Source of the DNA: Streptomyces pseudovenezuelae
Lineage (GTDB): Bacteria; Actinomycetota; Actinomycetes; Streptomycetales; Streptomycetaceae
Assembly: GCF_029892565.1 (NCBI RefSeq)
Contig: NZ_JARXVH010000003.1
Location: 558,001-622,000, forward strand
Length of the DNA: 64,000 nucleotides
Direction: 5' to 3'
The notes below the pieces were generated by a model. It made no database searches and was not told the origin of the DNA. It saw only the letters and a program-made list of their open reading frames with translations. The position numbers and the translations under genes were made by a program. Positions 8,663 through 17,261 of this stretch are shown here, piece by piece. Positions within the stretch are counted from its first letter, which is position 1. Each line of letters begins with the position of its first letter.

Positions 8663-9952
8663 GTGGACACGATTGCCAGTCTTTTCAGCTTCATCACGAC
8701 ACCCGTTTCCTGGGTCATCGTCCAGTTCCACTCCGTCTACGGGAAGATCTTCGGTCCCGATACGGGCTGGGCCTGGGGCCTGTCGATCGTGTCTCTCGTG
8801 ATCCTGATCCGCATCTGCCTGATCCCGCTCTTCGTGAAGCAGATCAAGGCGACCCGGGCCATGCAGACGCTGCAGCCCGAGATGAAGAAGATCCAGGAGC
8901 GCTACAAGAACGACAAGCAGCGCCAGTCCGAAGAGATGATGAAGCTGTACAAGGAGACGGGTACCAACCCGCTCTCCTCGTGCCTTCCCATCCTGGCGCA
9001 GTCCCCGTTCTTCTTCGCCCTGTACCACGTGCTCAACGGCATCGCGACGGGCTCGACGATCGGCGTCATCAACGACTCGCTGCTCGCCAGCGCGCGTAAG
9101 GCGCACATCGTCGGCGCCCCGCTCGCCGCCAAGTTCACGGACGGCAGCAGCAAGGTCGAGGCCCTCGGTGCCACGCTGACCGATGTCCGCGTCGTCACCG
9201 CGATCATGATCGTGATGATGTCGGCGTCGCAGTTCTACACGCAGCGCCAGCTGATGACGAAGAACGTCGACACCACGGTGAAGACGCCGTTCATGCAGCA
9301 GCAGAAGATGCTGATGTACGTCTTCCCGGTCATGTTCGCCGTCTTCGGCATCAACTTCCCCGTCGGTGTCCTCGTCTACTGGCTGACCACCAACGTGTGG
9401 ACCATGGGCCAGCAGATGTACGTCATCCGCAACAACCCGACGCCGGGTTCCAAGGCCCAGGCCGCCTACCTGGAGCGCCTGACCAAGCACGTCACGCACC
9501 ACGGCAAGACGCGCAAGCGGAGCGAGAAGACCATCGTCAAGGCGATCGTCGCCAAGGGCCGGGACCGCAACGAGTTCGAGCGCAAGTTCATCAACTCCCT
9601 GAACAAGGCGGGCCTTGCGGCCGCGGTGGACGGCACCGTGGCGAAGGGCGAGGCCGAGGCCGCCACGCTGACCGAGGACGGCACGCCCATCACCGGCGGC
9701 ACTCCCAAGCGCCAGCAGCCCAAGCGTCAGACGAAGTCCCAGCGCCAGGGCGGCCCCAGGACGGCCGGCGAGTCCACCGAGTCCACTTCGCCGACGTCGC
9801 TGGAGAAGTCCGACGAGCCACAGGACGCCAAGCCCGCCGACAAGCCTGCCGACAAGCCCGCGTCGAAGTCCGGCGCGAGTGGTCGCAGCAAGGCCCAGTC
9901 CGGGCAGCGCAAGGGCGGTCCGCAGCGCCCCAAGTCCCCCTCCAAGAAGTAA
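8663..9952 (+). CDS. yidC: Membrane protein insertase YidC/Oxa1
   Basis: A 429-residue integral membrane protein starting at GTG 8663 with GGAG ten bases upstream. It carries the YidC core: an early transmembrane segment ([23 protein letters not shown]), the cytoplasmic loop [29 protein letters not shown], and [21 protein letters not shown]. It ends with a long Lys/Ser/Pro-rich cytoplasmic tail suited to ribosome contact. It inserts and folds membrane proteins alone or with SecYEG. The single copy beside rnpA-yidD is the usual housekeeping form. Confidence 0.96.
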   Translation: MDTIASLFSFITTPVSWVIVQFHSVYGKIFGPDTGWAWGLSIVSLVILIRICLIPLFVKQIKATRAMQTLQPEMKKIQERYKNDKQRQSEEMMKLYKETGTNPLSSCLPILAQSPFFFALYHVLNGIATGSTIGVINDSLLASARKAHIVGAPLAAKFTDGSSKVEALGATLTDVRVVTAIMIVMMSASQFYTQRQLMTKNVDTTVKTPFMQQQKMLMYVFPVMFAVFGINFPVGVLVYWLTTNVWTMGQQMYVIRNNPTPGSKAQAAYLERLTKHVTHHGKTRKRSEKTIVKAIVAKGRDRNEFERKFINSLNKAGLAAAVDGTVAKGEAEAATLTEDGTPITGGTPKRQQPKRQTKSQRQGGPRTAGESTESTSPTSLEKSDEPQDAKPADKPADKPASKSGASGRSKAQSGQRKGGPQRPKSPSKK

Positions 9953-9967
9953 GAAGGAGCCCATCCC

Positions 9968-10480
9968 GTGACGGAAGGCACCACCTCCGCTCCCGCCGAG
10001 GGTGTAGACACCCTGTCCCGCCTGGAGCAGGAGGGCGAGATCGCGGCGGACTACCTCGAGGGTCTGCTGGACATCGCCGACCTCGACGGTGACATCGACA
10101 TGGACGTCGAGGCCGACCGCGCCGCTGTCTCGATCATCAGCGACTCGGGCGGCCGAGACCTGAACAAGCTGGTCGGCCGTGACGGTGAGGTGCTGGAGGC
10201 GCTCCAGGAGCTCACGCGCCTCGCCGTGCACCGGGAGACCGGGGACCGTAGTCGGCTGATGCTGGATGTCGCCGGCTACCGCGCCAAGAAGCGTGAGGAG
10301 CTCTCCGAGCTGGGCGCCAAGGCCGCCTCCGACGTGAAGAACACCGGCGAGCCGGTGAAGCTCAACCCGATGACGCCGTTCGAGCGCAAGGTCGTGCACG
10401 ACGCGGTCAAGGCCGCGGGCCTGCGCAGCGAGTCCGAGGGCGAGGAGCCGCAGCGCTTCGTCGTCGTACTTCCCGCCTGA
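9968..10480 (+). CDS. jag: Jag/KhpB family RNA-binding protein (KH and R3H domains)
   Basis: The 170-residue protein starts at GTG 9968 with AAGGAG before it, 15 bp after yidC. A KH-like domain (ISDSGGRDLNKLVGRDGEVLEALQELTRLAVHRETG) is followed by a C-terminal R3H domain (MTPFERKVVHDAVKAAGLRSESEGEEPQRFVVVLP). Relatives bind RNA and influence cell division or envelope homeostasis in other bacteria; the Streptomyces target is not evident. It is the last gene before a strong terminator. Confidence 0.92.
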   Translation: MTEGTTSAPAEGVDTLSRLEQEGEIAADYLEGLLDIADLDGDIDMDVEADRAAVSIISDSGGRDLNKLVGRDGEVLEALQELTRLAVHRETGDRSRLMLDVAGYRAKKREELSELGAKAASDVKNTGEPVKLNPMTPFERKVVHDAVKAAGLRSESEGEEPQRFVVVLPA

Positions 10481-10498
10481 TCGGTCCGTACGGTCCTC

Positions 10499-10527
10499 CG
10501 GCCCCGTCTGTAGCGCAGACGGGGCCG
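10499..10527 (+). terminator. Terminator after jag
   Basis: A perfect 12 bp stem (CGGCCCCGTCTG / CAGACGGGGCCG) with a five-base loop lies 19 bp beyond the jag stop and is followed by AAGTTTG. It ends the rpmH-jag operon. Confidence 0.85.
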
Positions 10528-10597
10528 AAGTTTGTCAGCCTGATAGTTCTGGTGGTCGGCGCTCGGTGCGCTGATGCGGTACGGAAGGACGGTCCCC

Positions 10598-11314
10598 GTG
10601 ACGGAGGCAGCGGAACTCCCCCCTGCGCCCGAGCAGGCGCGTGAGGTGTTCGGCGATCGGTTCTCGGATGCGGTCCGGTACGCGGAGCTGCTCGCCGAGG
10701 CGGGCGTGCAGCGCGGTCTGATCGGTCCGCGTGAGGTGCCCCGGCTGTGGGAGCGGCACCTGTTGAACTGTGCGGTGCTCTCGGAGGTGGTGCCCGAGGG
10801 CGTGACGGTGTGCGATGTCGGCTCCGGGGCCGGCCTGCCGGGCATTCCCCTGGCGCTGGTCCGGGAGGACCTGAAGATCACGCTGCTGGAGCCCCTGCTG
10901 CGGCGGACGAACTTCCTCACCGAGGTCGTCGAACTGCTGGGCCTGGACCATGTGACGGTCATGCGGGGCCGGGCCGAGGAGGTCATGGGCAAGCTGCCGC
11001 CTGTGCACGTGGTGACGGCCCGGGCCGTGGCACCGCTGGACCGGCTGGCCGCCTGGGGGATCCCGCTCCTTCGTCCGTACGGCGAGATGCTCGCCCTCAA
11101 GGGCGACACCGCCGAGGAGGAGCTGAAGGCGGCGGCCACGGCGCTGAGCAAGCTCGGTGCGGTGAGGACGTCGGTCCTCCATGTGGGCGACGGCGTCGTG
11201 GATCCGCTGTCCACGGTGGTGCGGGTCGAGGTCGGGGAGAGCCCCGGTGGGGTGCGCTTCGCGGCCAAGAAGGCGAAGGCGGCCCGGACCGGACGGGTAC
11301 GTCGCCGTCGCTGA
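10598..11314 (+). CDS. rsmG: 16S rRNA (guanine-N7) methyltransferase RsmG (GidB)
   Basis: I start at GTG 10598 because GGAAGGA (10583-10589) is ideally spaced and the product begins VTEAAELPPAPEQAREVFG; the open frame reaches back to 10574. The 238-residue enzyme has the SAM-binding motif VCDVGSGAGLPGIPLALV, then LLEPLLRRTNFLTEV and VTARAVAPLDRL. It methylates G527 (E. coli numbering) of 16S rRNA; loss gives low-level streptomycin resistance. The order rsmG-parA-parB is conserved. Confidence 0.95.
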   Translation: MTEAAELPPAPEQAREVFGDRFSDAVRYAELLAEAGVQRGLIGPREVPRLWERHLLNCAVLSEVVPEGVTVCDVGSGAGLPGIPLALVREDLKITLLEPLLRRTNFLTEVVELLGLDHVTVMRGRAEEVMGKLPPVHVVTARAVAPLDRLAAWGIPLLRPYGEMLALKGDTAEEELKAAATALSKLGAVRTSVLHVGDGVVDPLSTVVRVEVGESPGGVRFAAKKAKAARTGRVRRRR

Positions 11315-11610
11315 TCCGTCCTGACGACGAGACGTACTCCACACAAGCTGTCAAACCTACGCATGCCGGAGTGTCGCGACAGTTTGGGTCACCACTGCTG
11401 TGCATCGTGTTTCACGTGAAACGTCGCTCCTTGTTGCACGGCATCATCAGCCGGGGCCGCGCCGCGGAACCGCGCGACCGAAAACCCCTAGGTTCGCTGA
11501 GAGAAGGCGCTTCCGATGACGCTCCGTCCCCCTTGAGGGGCACGGAGTTGTCCACAGAGGTGGATTTCTCCACAGAACACCAGGCCTCACTGGTTCACGA
11601 CCCCGAAGAC
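11315..11610. promoter_or_regulatory. parA upstream region with parS and two DnaA boxes
   Basis: These 296 bases hold an exact parS (11409-11422), a perfect DnaA box TTGTCCACA (11548-11556) and a second box TTCTCCACA (11566-11574) just ahead of parA. I did not find a clean -35/-10 pair. The arrangement would allow both ParB and DnaA to bind near the parAB promoter. Confidence 0.7.
11409..11422. other. parS: parS centromere site (exact)
   Basis: GTTTCACGTGAAAC, the ParB-binding palindrome of Streptomyces, in the rsmG-parA gap. Confidence 0.95.
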
Positions 11611-12684
11611 ATGGGAGGCTCTGTTCATTGCGAGCCTGAAGTCGAGGAGAGTGAATCCTTGCGGTCCGACGCCAACATCGCGGGACCGATGACCGATCCG
11701 GTCCCCGGTCCCCGTACCGAGTCGATGGGGGAGGATGTTTCACGTGAAACACCGCCTCCGATGGACGACACTCCGATCGGTCGTGCTGCCCAATTGGCGG
11801 TAGAGGCTCTCGGCCGTGCCGGCGAGGGGCTCCCACGTCCCGAGCAGACGCGCGTCATGGTGGTCGCCAACCAGAAGGGTGGCGTGGGCAAGACGACGAC
11901 GACCGTCAATCTTGCCGCCTCCCTTGCCCTGCACGGTGGCCGAGTCCTGGTGATCGACCTCGACCCTCAGGGCAACGCATCCACTGCGCTGGGGATCGAC
12001 CACCATGCCGAAGTCCCATCCATCTACGACGTCCTGGTCGAGAGCAGGCCCCTGGCAGAAGTCGTTCAGCCTGTACCTGACGTCGAGGGTCTCTTCTGCG
12101 CCCCCGCCACGATCGATCTCGCCGGTGCGGAGATCGAGCTGGTGTCCCTGGTGGCCCGGGAGAGCAGGCTGCAGCGGGCCATCCAGGCCTACGAGCAGCC
12201 CCTCGACTACATCCTCATCGACTGCCCGCCCTCGCTCGGCCTGCTGACGGTCAATGCGCTGGTTGCCGGTGCGGAGGTCCTCATCCCGATCCAGTGCGAG
12301 TACTACGCGCTGGAGGGACTGGGCCAGCTGCTGCGGAACGTCGACCTGGTGCGGGGCCACCTCAACCCCAACCTGCATGTATCGACGATCCTGCTCACCA
12401 TGTACGACGGCCGGACGCGTCTGGCGTCCCAGGTCGCCGACGAGGTGCGCAGCCACTTCGGCGACGAGGTGTTGAGGACGAGCATTCCCCGCTCGGTCCG
12501 GATCTCCGAGGCACCGAGCTACGGGCAGACGGTGCTGACGTACGATCCGGGGTCCAGCGGTGCCCTGTCTTATCTTGAGGCGGCACGAGAACTCGCGCTG
12601 AAGGGTGTCGGCGTCAGCTATGACCCGACGCAGGCCCACATCGGCGCCCAGAGCAACCCGAGCATGGTGGAGGGCATTCAGTGA
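11611..12684 (+). CDS. parA: Chromosome partitioning ATPase ParA
   Basis: From ATG 11611 the product is 357 residues. A poorly conserved acidic N-terminal region of about 80 residues is followed by a deviant Walker [10 protein letters not shown] (residues 89-97). Further along are [15 protein letters not shown] and [19 protein letters not shown]. ParA forms ATP-dependent filaments or nucleoid-bound pools that move ParB-parS complexes; in Streptomyces it organises segregation in aerial hyphae. Other starts are possible: a TTG near 11658 has a better ribosome site (GAGGAG). parS at 11737 lies inside the coding sequence. The stop overlaps parB. Confidence 0.93.
   Translation: MGGSVHCEPEVEESESLRSDANIAGPMTDPVPGPRTESMGEDVSRETPPPMDDTPIGRAAQLAVEALGRAGEGLPRPEQTRVMVVANQKGGVGKTTTTVNLAASLALHGGRVLVIDLDPQGNASTALGIDHHAEVPSIYDVLVESRPLAEVVQPVPDVEGLFCAPATIDLAGAEIELVSLVARESRLQRAIQAYEQPLDYILIDCPPSLGLLTVNALVAGAEVLIPIQCEYYALEGLGQLLRNVDLVRGHLNPNLHVSTILLTMYDGRTRLASQVADEVRSHFGDEVLRTSIPRSVRISEAPSYGQTVLTYDPGSSGALSYLEAARELALKGVGVSYDPTQAHIGAQSNPSMVEGIQ
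11737..11750. other. parS: parS site (exact) inside parA
   Basis: GTTTCACGTGAAAC within the parA reading frame, where it encodes VSRET in the variable N-terminal region. Confidence 0.93.
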
Positions 12685-13778
12685 GTGAGCGACGGAGGGG
12701 TTTGGGCCGTGGTCTCGGCGCACTGATCCCCGCTGCCCCGACGGAGAAGACGCCGGCCCCCGCCGCGATGGGAGGCGCCGGTTCCGCGTCGCCGACGTCG
12801 GTGCCGGTGCTGACGACCGACCGCGGTGTGGCCGCGGCGAAGGTGGCCATGCTGCCGCCTGTTTCACATGAAACCGAGGAGTCGTTCCTGAACGGCGTGG
12901 AGACGCCGGCGCCTCCCATCGGTGCGTACTTCGCGGAACTCCCCATCGACTCCATCACGCCGAACCCGCGCCAGCCGCGTGAGGTCTTCGATGAGGACGC
13001 GCTGCAGGAACTCGTCACCTCCATCAAGGAGGTCGGCCTCCTCCAGCCGGTCGTCGTACGGCAGACGGGTTCCGCCCACTACGAGCTCATCATGGGTGAG
13101 CGGCGGTGGCGGGCCTGCCGTGAGGCGGGGCTCGAGGCGATCCCGGCGATCGTGCGGGCCACGGACGACGAGAAGCTTCTCCTGGACGCCCTCCTGGAGA
13201 ACCTGCACCGCGCACAGCTGAACCCGCTGGAAGAGGCAGCCGCCTACGACCAGTTGCTGAAGGACTTCAACTGCACGCACGACCAGCTGGCGGACCGCAT
13301 CGGTCGCTCCCGCCCGCAGGTCTCCAACACCCTGCGTCTGCTGAAGCTGTCGCCGGCCGTTCAGCGCCGGGTCGCGGCAGGAGTCCTCTCTGCGGGCCAC
13401 GCACGGGCGCTGCTCTCCGTGGACGACTCGGAGGAGCAGGACCGGCTGGCGCACCGCATCGTGGCCGAGGGACTCTCGGTGCGGGCGGTTGAGGAGATCG
13501 TGACCCTCATGGGGTCGCGTCCGCAGTCGGCTCAGCGCTCCAAGGGACCGCGGGCCGGCGCCCTGGTCTCCCCGGCACTCACCGATCTCGCGGGGCGTCT
13601 CTCGGACCGCTTCGAGACACGGGTGAAGGTCGACCTGGGGCAGAAGAAGGGCAAGATCACCGTCGAGTTCGCCTCCATGGAGGACCTTGAGCGCATCCTC
13701 AGCTCCCTCGCCCCGGGTGAGGGACCGGTCCTGCAGAAGAGCCTTCTGGACGGCGATTCCGAGGAGACCGAGGACTGA
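12681..13778 (+). CDS. parB: Chromosome partitioning protein ParB
   Basis: The 365-residue protein starts at GTG 12681, overlapping the parA stop by four bases. It opens with the typical basic [17 protein letters not shown]. After a variable linker come the CTP-binding ParB/Srx domain ([25 protein letters not shown] ... [13 protein letters not shown]), the helix-turn-helix that reads parS ([25 protein letters not shown]) and a C-terminal dimerisation domain. ParB loads at parS and spreads or slides to build the segregation complex. At least thirteen exact parS sites lie in this window. Confidence 0.97.
   Translation: MSERRRGLGRGLGALIPAAPTEKTPAPAAMGGAGSASPTSVPVLTTDRGVAAAKVAMLPPVSHETEESFLNGVETPAPPIGAYFAELPIDSITPNPRQPREVFDEDALQELVTSIKEVGLLQPVVVRQTGSAHYELIMGERRWRACREAGLEAIPAIVRATDDEKLLLDALLENLHRAQLNPLEEAAAYDQLLKDFNCTHDQLADRIGRSRPQVSNTLRLLKLSPAVQRRVAAGVLSAGHARALLSVDDSEEQDRLAHRIVAEGLSVRAVEEIVTLMGSRPQSAQRSKGPRAGALVSPALTDLAGRLSDRFETRVKVDLGQKKGKITVEFASMEDLERILSSLAPGEGPVLQKSLLDGDSEETED
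12861..12874. other. parS-like site (one mismatch) inside parB
   Basis: GTTTCACATGAAAC differs from parS at one central base and encodes VSHET in the ParB N-terminal linker. Confidence 0.6.
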
Positions 13779-13784
13779 GATCCT

Positions 13785-13863
13785 CGGTGGCCGGCCGGGC
13801 GGTTTCGCTCGACCGGCCACCGGAGCGGGTCGTGTCCGGTGTGTACCGGAACACGGCCCGCTC
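13785..13863 (+). terminator. Double hairpin after parB
   Basis: Two successive inverted repeats follow the parB stop. The first is CGGTGGCCGG / CCGGCCACCG (13785-13822). The second is a longer stem from GAGCGGG (13823) to CCCGCTC (ending 13863) with a GTGT loop and a trailing TTTGCTTT. Together they look like the parAB terminator. Confidence 0.75.
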
Positions 13864-13959
13864 TTTGCTTTCAGGCAGTATCGATGGAATCGCATCGTGG
13901 ATACGATGCGTTCGGGTATGGCACATCCACCTGGCAGCACCTCTTGGGGAGGCAGGGCC

Positions 13960-14217
13960 ATGCGAACGATGAGCCGCACCGGACTGGTGGGCGCAGCCCT
14001 GGGACTGGGCGCGGTCGGTGGCTTCGTCGGCAGCCTGCTCAGGGAACACAGCGCTCTGACGGCCGCCCGCGGCGCCGCGGGCGAAGGAAGCGAGGAACAG
14101 CCTTCATGGGGCGCCGGCTCGTACCGCTCACGCTGGACAACCTCTCGGACCTTCCCCAGCGTTGCAGGGCGTGCGTCTTCTGGGAGTTGGACCCAGTCAG
14201 CGGCGAAGCCGCGGTAA
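13960..14217 (+). CDS. Possible small protein overlapping the GNAT gene
   Basis: An ATG at 13960 has a strong ribosome site (GGGGAGG, 13946-13952) and opens an 85-codon frame. The first 40 residues look like a small membrane-anchored peptide (RTGLVGAALGLGAVGGFVGSLLREHSALT). From 14106 the frame overlaps the acetyltransferase gene in another phase, and the last half looks like off-frame Arg/Ser-rich sequence. It may be a leader peptide that couples translation to the downstream gene rather than a functional protein. Confidence 0.35.
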   Translation: MRTMSRTGLVGAALGLGAVGGFVGSLLREHSALTAARGAAGEGSEEQPSWGAGSYRSRWTTSRTFPSVAGRASSGSWTQSAAKPR

Positions 14218-14723
14218 GGGGCGGCACGGCCGCACTGGAGAAGGAAGGGTGGATCTCCGCCGTCCTGCTGGACTGGGGATCCTGCGGCCGGGTGGTCTAC
14301 GTCGATGACGTACCGGCGGGCTTCGTGCTCTACGCCCCTCCGGCCTATGTTCCACGGGCGACGGCGTTCCCCACGAGCCCTGTGTCTCCGGACGCCGTCC
14401 AGCTGATGACCGGCTTCATCGCGCCCGGCTACCAGGGACAGGGACTCGGCCGCGTGATGGTTCAGACGGTCGCCAAGGATGTGCTGCGCCGAGGCTTCAA
14501 GGCGATCGAGGCCTTCGGCGACGCGCGCTGGAAAGAGCCTGGTTGCGTGCTGCCCGCCGATCACCTCTTGGCCGTCGGCTTCAAGACCGTTCGCCAGCAC
14601 CCGACTTATCCGCGGCTGCGGCTGGAGCTACGGACGACGCTCTCCTGGAAGGAAGACGTGGAGATGGCGTTGGACCGGCTGTTGGGAGCCGTGCAGAAGG
14701 AACCGGTGTTGCGTCCGCTCTAA
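14106..14723 (+). CDS. GNAT family N-acetyltransferase
   Basis: I start at ATG 14106, where GAGGAA sits eight bases upstream, giving 205 residues from MGRRLVPLTLDNLSDLPQRC. The open frame reaches back to 13839 without protein-like sequence. The acetyl-CoA pyrophosphate-binding loop is seen in GFIAPGYQGQGLGRVMVQTV. The substrate is unknown. The gene sits between parB and trxA in the same place as in other Streptomyces and ends just before a strong bidirectional terminator. Confidence 0.85.
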   Translation: MGRRLVPLTLDNLSDLPQRCRACVFWELDPVSGEAAVRGGTAALEKEGWISAVLLDWGSCGRVVYVDDVPAGFVLYAPPAYVPRATAFPTSPVSPDAVQLMTGFIAPGYQGQGLGRVMVQTVAKDVLRRGFKAIEAFGDARWKEPGCVLPADHLLAVGFKTVRQHPTYPRLRLELRTTLSWKEDVEMALDRLLGAVQKEPVLRPL

Positions 14724-14745
14724 AGCGAATGAGCCCCCGCTCATG

Positions 14746-14779
14746 CGAATGGGCCGACCCTTGTGGGTCGGCCCATTCG
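14746..14779. terminator. Bidirectional terminator between GNAT gene and trxA
   Basis: A perfect 15 bp stem (CGAATGGGCCGACCC / GGGTCGGCCCATTCG) with a TTGT loop lies between two convergent genes. A parS site begins two bases after the stem. Confidence 0.88.
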
Positions 14780-14780
14780 T

Positions 14781-14794
14781 GTTTCACGTGAAAC
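14781..14794. other. parS: parS site (exact)
   Basis: GTTTCACGTGAAAC between the convergent terminator and the trxA stop codon. Confidence 0.95.
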
Positions 14795-14795
14795 A

Positions 14796-15128
14796 TCACT
14801 CGGCAATGAAGTCCTCGAGGTCGCGGACGATCGCGGCCTTCGGCTTCGCACCGACGATGGTCTTGGCGACCTCGCCGTTCTGGTAGACGTTCAGCGTCGG
14901 GATGGACATGACGCCGTACTTGGCTGCCGTACCCGGGTTCTCGTCGATGTTCAGCTTGACGATCTCGATCTTGTCGCCGTACTCGGCGGCGATCGCCTCG
15001 AGGGACGGAGCGATCTGGCGGCACGGACCGCACCAGGCGGCCCAGAAGTCCACGAGGACGGGCTTGTCGCTCTTGAGGACGTCCTGCTCGAAGGAATCGT
15101 CGGTCACGTGCTTGAGGGTGCCGGCCAC
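14796..15128 (-). CDS. trxA: Thioredoxin
   Basis: This 110-residue protein is a standard thioredoxin with the redox motif WCGPC (Cys33 and Cys36) and the cis-proline loop MSIPTL. It reduces protein disulfides in the cytoplasm and is recycled by the thioredoxin reductase encoded 42 bp upstream. The two form the trxBA operon, which has a sigma-R-type promoter ahead of trxB. Confidence 0.97.
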   Translation of the reverse strand: MAGTLKHVTDDSFEQDVLKSDKPVLVDFWAAWCGPCRQIAPSLEAIAAEYGDKIEIVKLNIDENPGTAAKYGVMSIPTLNVYQNGEVAKTIVGAKPKAAIVRDLEDFIAE

Positions 15129-15170
15129 GGCGGGCTCCTTAACTGGTTGGTGCGGTGGGGCGGACGGAGG

Positions 15171-16139
15171 TCAGACAGCGGTCTTCTCGGGCTCGGCGTT
15201 CTCCTCGTCCGCCAGGGCGGCGAGGAAACGCTCGGCGTCGAGGGCGGACGCGCAGCCTGTGCCGGCCGCGGTGATCGCCTGCCGGTAGGTGTGGTCGACG
15301 ACGTCGCCGGCGCCGAAGACACCCGTCAGGTTGGTGTGGGTCGAGGGGGCGTCGACCTTGAGGTAGCCCTCCTCGTCCAGATCCAGCTGACCCTTGAAGA
15401 GCTCGGTGCGCGGGTCGTGGCCGATCGCGATGAACAGGCCCGTGACCGCCAGGTCGGAGAGCTCGCCGGTCTTGAGGTTGCGCAGCTTCAGACTCGCGAG
15501 CTTCTGGTCGCCCTGGATCTCCGCGACCTCGCTGTCCCAGACGAACTTGATCTTCGGGTCGGCGAAGGCGCGCTCCTGCATCGCCTTGGAGGCGCGCAGG
15601 GTGTCCCGGCGGTGGACGATCGTCACGGACTTGGCGAAGCGGGAGAGGAAGGTCGCCTCCTCCATCGCGGTGTCACCGCCACCGATCACGGCGATGTCCT
15701 GGTCCTTGAAGAAGAAGCCGTCACAGGTGGCACACCAGGAGACTCCGCGTCCGGAGAGCACGTCCTCCTTGGGCAGACCGAGCTTGCGGTGCTGGGAGCC
15801 GGTGGTGACGATGACGGCCTTCGCCTTGTGGACGATGCCCGCGGTGTCGGTCACGGTCTTGATGTCGCCGGTCAGGTCGACGGAGACGATGTCGTCCGGA
15901 ACGAGCTCGGCGCCGAAGCGCTCGGCCTGGGCGCGCATGTTGTCCATGAGGTCTGGGCCCATGATGCCGTCCCGGAACCCCGGGAAGTTCTCCACGTCGG
16001 TGGTGTTCATCAGCGCGCCGCCGGCGGTGACGGCGCCCTCGAAGACCAGCGGCTTCAACGACGCGCGCGCGGTGTAGAGCGCCGCCGTGTAGCCGGCGGG
16101 CCCGGAGCCGATGATGATCACGTTACGGACGTCGCTCAC
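15171..16139 (-). CDS. trxB: Thioredoxin-disulfide reductase
   Basis: The 322-residue flavoenzyme has the FAD motif [20 protein letters not shown] at the N terminus. The redox centre CATC is at residues 136-139, the NADPH motif [12 protein letters not shown] follows, and the second FAD segment is [17 protein letters not shown]. It passes electrons from NADPH to thioredoxin. Co-transcription with trxA is evident from spacing. A GGGAAT-N18-GTT promoter upstream fits disulfide-stress induction. Confidence 0.97.
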   Translation of the reverse strand: MSDVRNVIIIGSGPAGYTAALYTARASLKPLVFEGAVTAGGALMNTTDVENFPGFRDGIMGPDLMDNMRAQAERFGAELVPDDIVSVDLTGDIKTVTDTAGIVHKAKAVIVTTGSQHRKLGLPKEDVLSGRGVSWCATCDGFFFKDQDIAVIGGGDTAMEEATFLSRFAKSVTIVHRRDTLRASKAMQERAFADPKIKFVWDSEVAEIQGDQKLASLKLRNLKTGELSDLAVTGLFIAIGHDPRTELFKGQLDLDEEGYLKVDAPSTHTNLTGVFGAGDVVDHTYRQAITAAGTGCASALDAERFLAALADEENAEPEKTAV

Positions 16140-16210
16140 GACTGGATTCCTCGTCTCTGGACTGCATCGTCAGACCGGTGGGAGCTCCTTTCAGAACTCT
16201 CACCCCACCC

Positions 16211-16237
16211 AACGGATCCTAAGGGGCGCGCATTCCC
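16211..16237 (-). promoter_or_regulatory. Sigma-R-type promoter of trxBA
   Basis: On the minus strand GGGAAT (plus 16232-16237) and GTT (plus 16211-16213) are exactly 18 bp apart, about 70 bp ahead of trxB. This matches the GGAAT-N18-GTT consensus of sigma-R, the thiol-stress sigma factor known to control trxBA in Streptomyces coelicolor. Confidence 0.85.
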
Positions 16238-16322
16238 ACTGTGTCCGGGCACACGGGAGCAGTCACAGTGGGCGGGGACACGGTACGGAGTATCACGCGG
16301 CACGAGGACGAAGCGCGGGCGC

Positions 16323-17261
16323 TCAGGGCTGGGCGTAGGACTTCGTCAGCAGGACCTTCGCCTCGGTGGACGGCGCCTTGGTCGCGCAGGTCGCGTCCAT
16401 GATGTACGCGGTCACCTTGGCGCTGTCGGAGGCGTCGGTCAGGACCACCAAGAGGACGGGTGTCCCCTTGTAGGTGCCTTTCTGCGTGGCGAGGGCCGGG
16501 TCGGTCCGGCCGATGCCCTTCTGGATGCAGTCGGGCACGTTGGGTGCATTGAAGATCTTGGGCGAGACGGTGTCGGTGCCAGGATCTCCCTGGATCCCGA
16601 AGCTGTGCGAAGCGCCGGAGCTGCTCCCCGAGCGGTCCTTCTTTCCGAGGAGATCGGCCACCTGCTTCTGAAGCCCGCCCTCGGAGAAGGTGTCTGCCAC
16701 AGTGGACTGCCGGCCGTTCGCCTCCGCGTCGGAGGGCTTGCCGTCGTTGTGCGTGGCGACCATGACGCCACCGAACCCGAGAGCGGCAACCGCGAAGACG
16801 CTTCCGAGGACGGCGACCCTACGACGCCCGCCGGGCTTCCGGTCCTTGCGGCCCGGCCCGGTCGTCGTGACCCGCGCATGGCCGGACGGCCGGTCTGCCG
16901 TTGCCGATGTTTCACGTGAAACATGCGCGCTGTCGTTGTCGCCCCGGGCGGACAGAGACGAAGACGCACTCACGAGCACAGGAGTGTCTGCGTGGTCAGA
17001 CGTCGTCGCGTCCAGCAGCGCCTCGGCGGCGAGGGCCGCGTCGATCCGTCCCGCGACATCGTCGGGCATCCGCTGCGCGCCCGGCACCGCGCCGAGCAGA
17101 CCCCGGATCTCCTCCAGGGATACGTACACGTCCGCGCAGAGCTCGCACTCGTCCAGATGCCGTCGTACCTCGGCGGACCGGGACGGTAGGAGCAGGCCCT
17201 CGGTGAGGTCGGAGATCTCGGCGACGTCCGGGTGTCCGGCCATGTCCGTCGTGGATGTCAC
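16323..17261 (-). CDS. Probable anti-sigma factor (zinc-finger type, membrane-anchored)
   Basis: The 312-residue protein has an N-terminal region with HLDECELCADVYVSLEEIRGLL (residues 36-57), the H-x3-C-x2-C of zinc-finger anti-sigma domains. A disordered linker and one transmembrane segment (VAVLGSVFAVAALGFGGVMVA, about residues 149-169) follow, then a large extracytoplasmic domain. Its start overlaps the sigM stop by four bases, the usual coupling of sigma and anti-sigma. It is inferred to hold SigM at the membrane until a signal releases it. A parS site at 16909 is read as VSRET in the linker. Confidence 0.82.
   Translation of the reverse strand: MTSTTDMAGHPDVAEISDLTEGLLLPSRSAEVRRHLDECELCADVYVSLEEIRGLLGAVPGAQRMPDDVAGRIDAALAAEALLDATTSDHADTPVLVSASSSLSARGDNDSAHVSRETSATADRPSGHARVTTTGPGRKDRKPGGRRRVAVLGSVFAVAALGFGGVMVATHNDGKPSDAEANGRQSTVADTFSEGGLQKQVADLLGKKDRSGSSSGASHSFGIQGDPGTDTVSPKIFNAPNVPDCIQKGIGRTDPALATQKGTYKGTPVLLVVLTDASDSAKVTAYIMDATCATKAPSTEAKVLLTKSYAQP
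16909..16922. other. parS: parS site (exact) inside the anti-sigma gene
   Basis: GTTTCACGTGAAAC within the linker-coding part of the anti-sigma gene. Confidence 0.93.

Noticed and set aside
8660..10399. Long open frame (579 residues) antisense to yidC and jag
   Set aside because: It mirrors yidC and jag codons in a high-GC genome, where antisense frames stay open by chance. Both sense genes are clearly real and the translation resembles no protein family.
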